This document shows, piece after piece, positions 16,239-27,045 of a DNA stretch of 33,218 bases. This DNA comes from Sphingomonas sp. (GTDB lineage Bacteria > Pseudomonadota > Alphaproteobacteria > Sphingomonadales > Sphingomonadaceae). Where the stretch lies: assembly GCA_019744885.1 (NCBI GenBank), contig JAIETY010000119.1:1-33218 (forward strand), in the 5' to 3' direction. A program made the position numbers and the translations under genes. Position 1 is the first letter of the stretch; the number at the start of each line of letters is the position of its first letter. Below the pieces are notes generated by a model. It did no database searches and was not told the origin of the DNA. It was given only the letters and a program-made list of their open reading frames with translations.

Positions 16239-18806
16239 TTATCCATTACCTGACCTGCGCCTCACCCGGGCCACTATCGCCCCGATCTCCCGCGATTCTA
16301 AGGGCGCAGCGAACTTATTGAGCCGCTGCGCGCTGTAGATGCCATTCGACATTGCGGTGACGAAGATCTCGACCAGCCCATTCAGGTGAGCATCTCGAGA
16401 GGCTGCCTGCTTCGCATCGGCCTTCATATCCTCAAGTTCAGAGAGCGCGGTCGGCGCCATCAACGCATGACGGGCCATAATCTGCCAACGCTTCAGTTGG
16501 AGTTCGAAGCGATCGTCGTGGGCGATTGCCTCTTTCAGTTCAGCGACTGCAATGTCTGGCGCTCCGCGGAGTTCTGCATGTTCAGCGAGCACCTCGTGGT
16601 ACGCGCCCGTTGCTCCAGGATGAGATCGAAGATCGCTGAGCGCCTCATCGTAGCGCTTTTTGAGGTCTGATGGAGCCGAGTTTCGCAGCGTCGGCGCCTT
16701 GTCCATCCATAAAAGATAGATGCGGCAAAGCGCGTACTTTGTGAAAACCGTCTGACGGACATTCGCCCAGTCTAAAGCATAGCCTTCGGCGAGCCGGAAA
16801 TCAGGGTTCTTAGTAAGAAGAATACACTTTATGAGCGGCCTGTAGATGCGTTCCAGCCGATTTCCCTTTCCCTGATTTAGGCTAAGCGCCTCCTCGTACT
16901 TGGCCTTGGCCTCCAAAAATCGGTTCTGAGATTCCAGGGCGAATGCTTCAAGATAAGAAGCAATCTCCTTGCTATTGTAATCTCCATTCAGGAGAGAGAT
17001 GCAAGTCCCCACATCGTTGCTGTGCCCGGTCCTGATTGCCGCAAGGCCCAAGTATCGCAGGAGTTCTGTCCGCGAGGCATGGGCAAATGATTCCCTTTTC
17101 TCGAACGCCTTCTTAAGAAGGCGGTGTGCTGCAGTATGCTGTCCCGCGTGATAGAGGCGCACGCCCGCTTGAAACCAATGAGATGCGGAGACAAATTTTT
17201 CTATTAGGCTGGGTAGTTCGTCCTTGCCGGTCCAAAGTGAAGCTTGGATGCGGGCTTCGATCCGTATAAACTCATTCTCCTGCGTATCGAAATCGATAGG
17301 AGACTTGGCGAAGTCCTCGATAATCTTGCGCCGCCAACTCACGAGATCGGAACGGACCAGATGGCGAGCCAGTCGACCTGAAAGGAATGGAGTCAGCCTG
17401 TACAGTCCACCACCGTCGCGCTCTACAAAGCCCAGCTTCATGCACTTTGATATGATACTGAGGATCGATTCGTTAGCCTCTCCGAATATTGTGCCCAAGT
17501 CGCGGGGGTCGCATGGACTGACGTCGTTCAGAAACAGGAGGAGACGTTGACAGTTAATGTCGTGTTCTAGCGTCCCAAACGCCCAATCGACATAGTACGC
17601 TATTGACTGGAGAGCTCTATTTTTTGCATGCGTGAACAGTTCGTCGACCTCCCCGAGATCGATTACCGAACTGGCGGCCTTGGTGAGCGTCACTAGCAGA
17701 CCAAAATTACCCTGTGCGGCCTCTATCAGGTCGGCGACCGCCTTCGCCGTCCATCGATCCGGTTGGGGGTCGAAATGTGCTAACAGGGACTCGGTGAAGG
17801 AGGTGACCTCATGGCTAGAAAAACCGGGGACCCGTTGTTCAGCAAGCCTGTCCAAACAGGCCTTCCTGCGTTCAATGGAAAGCGGCATCTGCGATATGAT
17901 GAATAGCTTGGGCCGTTGCGCCGGATCGAGGAATCCCACTACGTCGTCGAACCATTCCGGCAGATCGACATTGTTTTGAAGGATCATCTCGTGCCTGAAT
18001 ACGACGTAGTTTCCGGCTTGAAATATCCGTTCGATTCTCGCGGCCACGCCGGAAGGCAGTTCTGCTTCTGGAGCTTTCTGCACCTGCTCGAGCCGATCGA
18101 AATCCGCACCCAATCCTGCGCTCTCAAGCTTTAGGCATATCTGTTGCGGGAGCGAGGCAGCATTGATATCGACCGAGATTAGGCGCCCGTTCGGCGTCAA
18201 CGACCTATTTAGTTGCTGGACCAACGTAGTTCGTCCGGCACCCGGAAACCCCGAAATCCACATGGCCGGAAAGCACTTGAACCGCTCCTTCTGCGCCGCA
18301 GACCGCATTGGCTCAAGAATGTCATCCCGCGGAAAGATCGGATGGGCAACGTTCATCGCCGGCTCGATAAACCGTTGAACTAGGTGCCTTGCGTCGTCCA
18401 CTGGAATGTTAGGCCGAGAGGTTCGGACACCAAGGAGCCGATCCAAATCTGAAAAAATTGTTCTTAACTCAACGGGCAGTTGATCGACCCAAGTTATTGG
18501 GAAATCATCCAACCTAAGGATCAAGGGCGAAAGCGTTCCTTGGGCGACGAGTTCGGCTGCCTGACGCAATTCCCGCACACAGCCTTGCGCCTTAACATAA
18601 TTCTTCGACCAGAAGACTATGAGATACTTCGAGGATGGAAGCTCTCGGGTGGAAATTTCGTCCCAGAGTTCGGCGCCCTCTTCGCCTGATGCCGAGTAGA
18701 GGTAAGCCCAGTCACGAGGCAGATCGTCCCAAATGACGCGGGCGAATTTCTCGTCCTTTGAACTAACCGAAAGAAAAACGGGGTACATCGAATCGCGAAC
18801 CCTCAA
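16239..18806 (-). CDS. TIR domain - NTPase (STAND-like) - TPR-like repeat protein; candidate immune effector
   Basis: N-terminus YPVFLSVSSKDEKFARVIWDDLP...SASGEEGAELWDEISTRELPSSKYLIVFWSKNYVKAQGCVRELRQAAEL (TIR pattern); MWISGFPGAGRTTLVQQLNRSL (P-loop-like); C-terminal helical repeats (AGQHTAAHRLLKKAFEKRE, ESQNRFLEAKAKYEEALSLNQ). Likely start is ATG 18788. Visibly lower GC than its neighbours. Confidence 0.85.
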   Translation of the reverse strand: MRVRDSMYPVFLSVSSKDEKFARVIWDDLPRDWAYLYSASGEEGAELWDEISTRELPSSKYLIVFWSKNYVKAQGCVRELRQAAELVAQGTLSPLILRLDDFPITWVDQLPVELRTIFSDLDRLLGVRTSRPNIPVDDARHLVQRFIEPAMNVAHPIFPRDDILEPMRSAAQKERFKCFPAMWISGFPGAGRTTLVQQLNRSLTPNGRLISVDINAASLPQQICLKLESAGLGADFDRLEQVQKAPEAELPSGVAARIERIFQAGNYVVFRHEMILQNNVDLPEWFDDVVGFLDPAQRPKLFIISQMPLSIERRKACLDRLAEQRVPGFSSHEVTSFTESLLAHFDPQPDRWTAKAVADLIEAAQGNFGLLVTLTKAASSVIDLGEVDELFTHAKNRALQSIAYYVDWAFGTLEHDINCQRLLLFLNDVSPCDPRDLGTIFGEANESILSIISKCMKLGFVERDGGGLYRLTPFLSGRLARHLVRSDLVSWRRKIIEDFAKSPIDFDTQENEFIRIEARIQASLWTGKDELPSLIEKFVSASHWFQAGVRLYHAGQHTAAHRLLKKAFEKRESFAHASRTELLRYLGLAAIRTGHSNDVGTCISLLNGDYNSKEIASYLEAFALESQNRFLEAKAKYEEALSLNQGKGNRLERIYRPLIKCILLTKNPDFRLAEGYALDWANVRQTVFTKYALCRIYLLWMDKAPTLRNSAPSDLKKRYDEALSDLRSHPGATGAYHEVLAEHAELRGAPDIAVAELKEAIAHDDRFELQLKRWQIMARHALMAPTALSELEDMKADAKQAASRDAHLNGLVEIFVTAMSNGIYSAQRLNKFAAPLESREIGAIVARVRRRSGNG

Positions 18807-18995
18807 AAAAATACAAAATAGATCATATATGAAAGAAAGTGCAAGTTACTCCCTTCCAAAATAGGAAAACCTCCGCCACTCTCCCACCGACTCGCTCTTT
18901 CGCATCCCCCTAACCCCCGCAGCACCCCCCGCGCGCGCAACCTCCAACCGGGGCTACCCCCTAGGATGGTCGTGACTTTTGACACCTTTCGCGCG

Positions 18996-20198
18996 TCACA
19001 CCAGCCGCGTCTTGATCACCGGCGCGCTTTCCAGCGTGCGGTGGACCGGGCATTTGTCGGCGATGACGAGCATCCGCGCGCGCTGGGCTTCGGTCAGCTC
19101 GCCCGCCAGCGTGATGTCGCGGCTCAGCACTTCGATTTTCGGGCGGCCCTCGCCAGTGCTCGCGCAATCTTCCGAATGGCAGCGGTCGTGGCGCAGCAGC
19201 ACCGACACGCCCTCCAGCGGAATATTCTCGCGCTCGGCGACGAGCTTGATCGTCATCGCGGTGCAGGTGCCGAGCGCCGACAGCAGCAAGTCATAGGGCG
19301 TCGGCCCCAAATCGCTGCCGCCGACTTTCAGCGGCTCGTCGGCAAGGAAGCTGTGGCCCGATGAATCGACGATCGTCGTGAATTTGGCGTCGGTGGTGGT
19401 GACGCGGACATGGCCTTCGGGCGGCGCGTCGATCCCTTGCGCGGGCGCGAGGAAGGGCTCGACCCAGGCGGCGATGATCGCGGCGGCATAGGCGGCAGGC
19501 GCGGCTTGGGTGAGCAGATGGTCGGCGGTGCCGAGCGAGACGAAGCTCTTCGGATGCTTGGCCGCGTCGAAGATCTTGCCGGCATTTTCGATGCCGACGG
19601 TCGCGTCGGTCGCCGCATGGAGCACGAGCAGCGCGCGCTTGAGCTTCGCCAGCCGCCCGGCCTGGTCATGCCCCTCGACCGCGTCGAGGAAAGCGCTGGA
19701 GACTTCGAACGGCCGCCCGCCGATCGTCACTTCGGCTTGGCCCTCGGCGCGGACTTTGGCAATCTGGTCGCCGAGCTGGTGGAGCACATGCGCGGGGTCG
19801 AACGGCGCGCCGATCGTGACGACGGCGGTGCATTCGGGAATCTCGCCAGCGGCGGCGATAACGGCCGCGCCGCCGAGCGAATGGCCGACGAGAATCGCGG
19901 GCGCGCCGACGGTGCCGCGCAGATAGTCGGCGGCGGCGATCAGATCGGTGACATTCGCCGCGAAATGGCTGTCGGCGAAGCGCCCCTCCGACTTGCCGAG
20001 CCCGGTGAAGTCGAAGGCGAGCGTGGCGATGCCATGCTCGGCCAGCGCCATGCTGATTCGCCGCGCGCCATGGCTGTTGGCGGTGCAGGTGAAGCAATGC
20101 GCGAATAGCGCGACGGCGCGGACGCGGCCCGGCGGCATTTCGAGCCGCCCGACAAGCCGGTGACCATTGGCGTTGGTGAAATCGACGTCGCGGCGCAT
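18996..20198 (-). CDS. Bifunctional alpha/beta hydrolase / OsmC family protein
   Basis: N-terminal hydrolase (AILVGHSLGGAAVIAAAGE) fused to an OsmC domain (LKVGGSDLGPTPYDLLLSALGTCTAMTIKLVAERENIPLEGVSV...DKCPVHRTLES). Confidence 0.92.
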   Translation of the reverse strand: MRRDVDFTNANGHRLVGRLEMPPGRVRAVALFAHCFTCTANSHGARRISMALAEHGIATLAFDFTGLGKSEGRFADSHFAANVTDLIAAADYLRGTVGAPAILVGHSLGGAAVIAAAGEIPECTAVVTIGAPFDPAHVLHQLGDQIAKVRAEGQAEVTIGGRPFEVSSAFLDAVEGHDQAGRLAKLKRALLVLHAATDATVGIENAGKIFDAAKHPKSFVSLGTADHLLTQAAPAAYAAAIIAAWVEPFLAPAQGIDAPPEGHVRVTTTDAKFTTIVDSSGHSFLADEPLKVGGSDLGPTPYDLLLSALGTCTAMTIKLVAERENIPLEGVSVLLRHDRCHSEDCASTGEGRPKIEVLSRDITLAGELTEAQRARMLVIADKCPVHRTLESAPVIKTRLV

Positions 20199-20277
20199 GC
20201 GGCCTGCCTCCTGCTATTATCCAGCATGGCTTAGCAGGTGGCGGCGGCGAGTCCCACCTCGCCGCGCATCCGATCCG

Positions 20278-21099
20278 TCAGGCGGCGACGCGCAGCCATA
20301 GCGCGCTCCCGTCGTCGGACCGTTTGAAGCGCGGGAAGCGCGTGCACGCGGCATCGCCCGCCTCGATCGCGCGCAGTTCGAACGCCAGCTCAACAAGGCC
20401 GCGCGTGGCGAGGCTCGCCATCAGCTCCTCGGCATCGAGCGCGGCATAGCTGTCGACCAGTGCGGCGAATCCGTCGCTCATCAGCAGCACATCGTCACCG
20501 CGCGCGGCGGGCACGACCGCGAGGCCGAGATCCTCACGCGCCAGCGGCTCGACGCCAAGCACATGGCGCGGCAGCCGCGACCGCGATTGGCGCAGCAGGG
20601 CGGTGATTTCGGGCGGGCGGTCCTTGGCGCCGAGCCCGTGCCCGACGAACTGGGCGGCGTCGCGCGCTTCTCGCTCTCGATCGACGCGCGGGCCGATTCG
20701 CTCAACGCTATCGCCGCGCCGGATCAGCGCTGCGCAATCGGCGGCCCAGGCCAGCTCGATCCCGCGCGGTCCCGCCCTTGCCGCGAGGAACGCCGCCGAG
20801 GGCAATTCCCAGCGGCCCAAAGCGTCGCGGGTCTGGGTGGCGGCGTAGCGGCGCTCAACCTGGTCGAAGACATGCGCGCAGATCGTGTCGATCGACTCGT
20901 CCCGTGCGCTGGCGAAGGCTCTGCTCGCGGCATCGGCGATCCACGCCGCGCCGCCTTGCGTGCCGACCAGCCCGGGCGGGCCGAGATCGGTCGCGCCGTC
21001 GATCACCCACGCGATCGAGCCCGTGCAACCGATGCGGTCATCATTGGGGGTGTCGGCATCGCCCGCAATGCTGAGCGACTGGAGAAGATCGAAGCGCAT
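20278..21099 (-). CDS. PP2C-family protein phosphatase
   Basis: PNDDRIGCTGSIAWVIDGATD, GDDVLLMSDGFAALVDSY and SDDGSALWLRV match PP2C metal-binding motifs. Confidence 0.75.
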   Translation of the reverse strand: MRFDLLQSLSIAGDADTPNDDRIGCTGSIAWVIDGATDLGPPGLVGTQGGAAWIADAASRAFASARDESIDTICAHVFDQVERRYAATQTRDALGRWELPSAAFLAARAGPRGIELAWAADCAALIRRGDSVERIGPRVDREREARDAAQFVGHGLGAKDRPPEITALLRQSRSRLPRHVLGVEPLAREDLGLAVVPAARGDDVLLMSDGFAALVDSYAALDAEELMASLATRGLVELAFELRAIEAGDAACTRFPRFKRSDDGSALWLRVAA

Positions 21100-21154
21100 G
21101 CCCGATGTTTAGCGCAGCCGTGTGACGGATTGGGGATGCGCGCGCCGCAATCCG

Positions 21155-22443
21155 TCAGTCCGCGAACAGCAACACCGGCGTTTCGAGCAATTTCTTGAGT
21201 GCCTGGACAAAGCTCGCCGCGTCCCAGCCGTCGACCACGCGGTGGTCGCAGCTGATCGACAGGTTCATCAGCTTGGCGCGCACGATGTCGTCGCCGACAA
21301 ACACCGGGCGCTCGACGATCTTGTTGGGGCCGATGATCGCGACTTCGGGGCGGTTGATCACCGGCGTCGTCGCGATGCCGCCGAGCGGGCCGAGCGAGGT
21401 GACCGTGAGCGTCGATCCGCTCAGTTCGGCTGACGTCGCTTTGCCGGTGCGTGCAGCCTCGGCAAGCCGGCCGATCTCGCTCGCGAGCTGCCAGACATTG
21501 CGATCCTGCGCGTCCCGAATCACCGGCACCATCAGCCCGGCATCGGTCTGCGTCGCCATGCCGAGATGGACTTGGCCGTGGCGCGTGACCACGCCCGCTT
21601 CGTCGTCGTAGCGCGCATTGATCATCGGGAAATCGGGGATCGCGCGGCAGATGGCGACGATCATCAGCGGCAGCATCGTGAGCTTGGGGCGCTGCCCTCG
21701 ATTATTGTTGAGATCGGCGCGAACGCGCTCGAGCTCGGTGACATCGATTTCGTCGACATAAGTGAAATGCGGGATCGCGCGCTTCGACGCGGCCATGTTC
21801 TCGGCGATGCGGCGGCGCATGCCAATGACTTTCACCGGCTGGTCAGGCCGCGCGCGGCTGGCGTGGGGCGGGTGATAACCCTCACCGCTGCCGTAGCGCA
21901 AATAGGCGTCAAGATCGGCGTGGCGCACCCGGTCGCCGTCGCACTTCACTTGCGCGAGATCGATGCCGAGATCGGCCGCGCGGGCGCGCACGGCGGGGGA
22001 GGCAAGAACGGGCCGATGGGGCAATTCCTCCCTAAGCTTGTCTTGGGGAGGGGGACCGTCCGACGCAGTCGGACGGTGGAGGGGTTCTTCCGACGCGGGC
22101 GAGTGAGGGACTGCCCCCGCACCACCAGCTTCGCTGGCTGTCCCCCTCCCCGAGTCAAGCTCGGGGAGGAGTTGCTCCTCCGCAGGCGTTTCCATCGCCT
22201 CGCCATCGGTTTCGATCACCACCAGCATCGCGCCGATCGCGATCTGGTCGCCTACTTCGCCCGCGAGTTCGATCACCTTGCCCGAAACCGGCGATTCCAT
22301 CTCGACGGTTGCCTTGTCGGTCATCATGTCGGCGATCTGCTGATCCTCGGCGACGGTATCGCCGACCGAGACGTGCCACGCCACAATCTCGGCTTCCGAA
22401 ATGCCTTCGCCGATGTCGGGGAGCTTGAACGTGAACCGCGCCA

Positions 22444-22444
<1 letters not shown>
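21155..22444 (-). CDS. bkdB: Branched-chain 2-oxoacid dehydrogenase E2 (dihydrolipoamide acyltransferase)
   Basis: MARFTFKLPDIGEGISEAEIVAWHVSVGDTVAEDQQIADMMTDKATVEMESP lipoyl domain; ASPAVRARAADLGIDLAQVKCDGDRVRHADL PSBD; C-terminal SISCDHRVVDGWDAASFVQ. Start refined to ATG 22444. Confidence 0.95.
22019..22178. repeat. Palindromic repeat element embedded in the E2 coding frame (linker)
   Basis: Outer imperfect inverted arms gcaattcctccctaagcttgtcttggggaggggga / tccccctccccgagtcaagctcggggaggagttgctcc; inner perfect hairpin ccgtccgac-gca-gtcggacgg (22056-22076) and ccagc-ttc-gctgg (22125-22137). Confidence 0.85.
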
Positions 22445-24794
<2,350 letters not shown>

Positions 24795-24863
24795 TCAGGC
24801 TTCGCGAGCCCTGATCAGGCTTTGCGCACTTTGTTATAAAATTTCAACGGCAATATTTGCGGG

Positions 24864-25769
24864 TCAGCGCCCGCCGAACGCCTCCAGCGCCGCGCGCGCG
24901 ATCGGCTCGCCCCATTCCTGCACGAAATGGCCGCCGCCCGCGATCATCATCGGCTCGGGGCAGCCTTTGATCTGCTTGCGCAGCACTGCCATCTGCGGCG
25001 GGCCGAGCACCGGATCGGCATCGCCCACCGCCATGAAGCTCGCGCCGTTCCACTCGGTCGACCACCACGCGCTGGCCGCGCGGCCATAGTCGGCGCCCGC
25101 CATGTCGGGCTCGATCGGGACGAGCGCCGGGAAAATTTGCGCGCCCGCCTTGTAGCTGGCGTCGGGGTAGGGCGCGTCATAGGCGGCGATTTCTTCGGGA
25201 GTCAGATGCGGCGTGCCGCGCGCGATCAGCGCGCCGATCGGCAGATCGGGCGTCGACATCGCATAGGTCTTCCACGCCATGAAGCCGGGGCCCGCTGGCT
25301 GGCCGGCGCCGATGGCGGTGTTCATCACGATGAGCCGATCGAGCCGCGCGGCAAATTCGGGCACGATTGGCAGGGTGAGGCCGATCAGCCCGCCCCAATC
25401 CTGCACCACCAGCGTGATGTGCTTCAGATCGAGCCGCTCGACCAGCGCGAGCAGATAATTGCGGTGGAAATCGAAGCTGTAATCGCTCTGATTGACTGGT
25501 TTGTCCGACCGACCAAAGCCAAAGAAATCAGGCGCTACCACGCGCGCGCCGTTTTCGAGGAATACCGGGATCATCCGGCGGTAGAGGTAGCTCCAGCTCG
25601 GCTCGCCGTGGAGGCAGAGGAAGGTGCGGTCGGCATCGCGGGGGCCGTCGTCGATGTAGGCGGCGCGCAAGCCTTCGTACCCCGGCAGATCGTCGACATA
25701 ATGCGGCGGCCAGGGAAAGCCGGGGAGATTGGCGAAGCGGTCGTCGGGCGTACGCAGGGCGTCGATCAT
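24864..25769 (-). CDS. Haloalkane dehalogenase (HLD-I, DhlA-like)
   Basis: FLCLHGEPSWSYLYRRMIPVF, VVQDWGGLIGLTLP (nucleophile D and halide-binding W), FMAWK (second W), GDADPVLGPPQM (acid D), AGGGHFVQEWGE (His). Start refined to 25769. Confidence 0.88.
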   Translation of the reverse strand: MIDALRTPDDRFANLPGFPWPPHYVDDLPGYEGLRAAYIDDGPRDADRTFLCLHGEPSWSYLYRRMIPVFLENGARVVAPDFFGFGRSDKPVNQSDYSFDFHRNYLLALVERLDLKHITLVVQDWGGLIGLTLPIVPEFAARLDRLIVMNTAIGAGQPAGPGFMAWKTYAMSTPDLPIGALIARGTPHLTPEEIAAYDAPYPDASYKAGAQIFPALVPIEPDMAGADYGRAASAWWSTEWNGASFMAVGDADPVLGPPQMAVLRKQIKGCPEPMMIAGGGHFVQEWGEPIARAALEAFGGR

Positions 25770-25837
25770 GGAGCTTCCTCGATTCGGCTGTAATGACACG
25801 CTTTATGTCATAACAAATGCGTTGCGCGCAATCGCGT

Positions 25838-26845
25838 TTAGGCCGCCTCGACCGTCTGTTCGATCACGCCGAAGATCGGGTGATGCTTGTCGTCCTCGGC
25901 CCAGATACGGACGGTGTCGCCCGCCTTGAGAAACGGCGTCACCGCCGCGCCGCCCCGGATCGTCTCGACGGTGCGCACTTCGGCGAGGCAGGCATAGCCA
26001 ACGCCACCCTCGGCAATCGGCTTGCCCGGCCCGCCATCGGCGTCGCGGTTCGATACTGTGCCCGAGCCGATGATCGTGCCCGCGCCGAGCGCGCGCGTCT
26101 TCGCCGCGTGGGCAATCAACGTGCCGAAGTCGAAGGTCATGTCGACACCCGCCTCGACCCGGCCGAGCGGCTTGCCGTTCAAGTCGATCATCAGCTTGCG
26201 GTGAAGCTTGCCGTCGGCCCACCAAGAGCCGAGTGCGTCGGGGGTGACGAAGACGGGCGAGAAAGCGCTCGCGGGTTTGGACTGGAAGAAGCCGAAGCCT
26301 TTGGCGAGCTCACCGGGGATCAGGTTGCGCAAGCTCACATCATTGGTCAGCCCGACCAGCCGCACCGCAGCGAGCGCTTCGTCACGGGTCGCGCCCATCG
26401 CCACGTCGCCAGTAACCACGACGACTTCGGCTTCGAGATCACAGCCCCAGCTTTCGTCCTTCAGCGGAATCGTGTCGCGCGGGCCGAGGAAACCGTCCGA
26501 GCCGCCCTGATACATCAGCGGGTCGTGCCAGAAGCTCTCCGGCATTTCCGCGCCGCGCGCCTGCCGCACCAAGGCGACGTGGTTTACATAGGCCGAGCCA
26601 TCGGCCCATTGGAACGCGCGGGGCAGCGGGGCGGCGGCGTCATGTTCGTGGAACCGCCGCATCGGAATCATCTCGTGCTGCAGGTCGGTATGCAGATTGC
26701 GCAGATCGGGCAGCAGCCGGTCCCAGTCGTCGAGCGCCGCCTGCAACGTCGGCGCGATATGCGTCGCGTCGGCGCACCAGGCGAGATCGTTCGACACGAC
26801 CACGAGCTTCCCATCACGCCCATGCTTGAGGCTGGCCAATTTCAT
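25838..26845 (-). CDS. Fumarylacetoacetate hydrolase family protein
   Basis: MKLASLKHGRDGKLVVVSNDLAWCADATHIAPTLQAALDDW...LMYQGGSDGFLGPRDTIPLKDESWGCDLEAEVVVVTGDV...IGSGTVSNRDADGG. Start refined to ATG 26845. The upstream extension in the track translates a repeat. Confidence 0.92.
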   Translation of the reverse strand: MKLASLKHGRDGKLVVVSNDLAWCADATHIAPTLQAALDDWDRLLPDLRNLHTDLQHEMIPMRRFHEHDAAAPLPRAFQWADGSAYVNHVALVRQARGAEMPESFWHDPLMYQGGSDGFLGPRDTIPLKDESWGCDLEAEVVVVTGDVAMGATRDEALAAVRLVGLTNDVSLRNLIPGELAKGFGFFQSKPASAFSPVFVTPDALGSWWADGKLHRKLMIDLNGKPLGRVEAGVDMTFDFGTLIAHAAKTRALGAGTIIGSGTVSNRDADGGPGKPIAEGGVGYACLAEVRTVETIRGGAAVTPFLKAGDTVRIWAEDDKHHPIFGVIEQTVEAA

Positions 26846-26860
26846 CGAAAAATCCTCTCG

Positions 26861-26949
26861 CCGTTTTGCCCTGAGCTGGTCGAAGGGCTGTTCTATCTTG
26901 CTCCGGCTTAGAAGGAAGAGCGGTGCTTCGACAAGCTCAGCACGAACGG
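26861..26949. repeat. Sphingomonad-type intergenic palindrome (CTGAGCTTGTCGAAG subtype)
   Basis: ccgttttgccctgagctggtcgaagggctgttct ... gcggtgcttcgacaagctcagcacgaacgg. Confidence 0.85.
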
Positions 26950-27045
26950 AAATATGATCGACGATCGAAGGGGGCCGCAAGCAGGGATTGACCCGGTCGG
27001 TTTCGACACGCACCCTGTCGGCAAAAGAACCACGAGAGGACTGAC

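Noticed and set aside
26407-26432. GTAACC-N16-CGAG inside the FAH hydrolase gene
   Set aside because: Last base mismatched and located inside coding sequence. Not counted as a sigma-F site.
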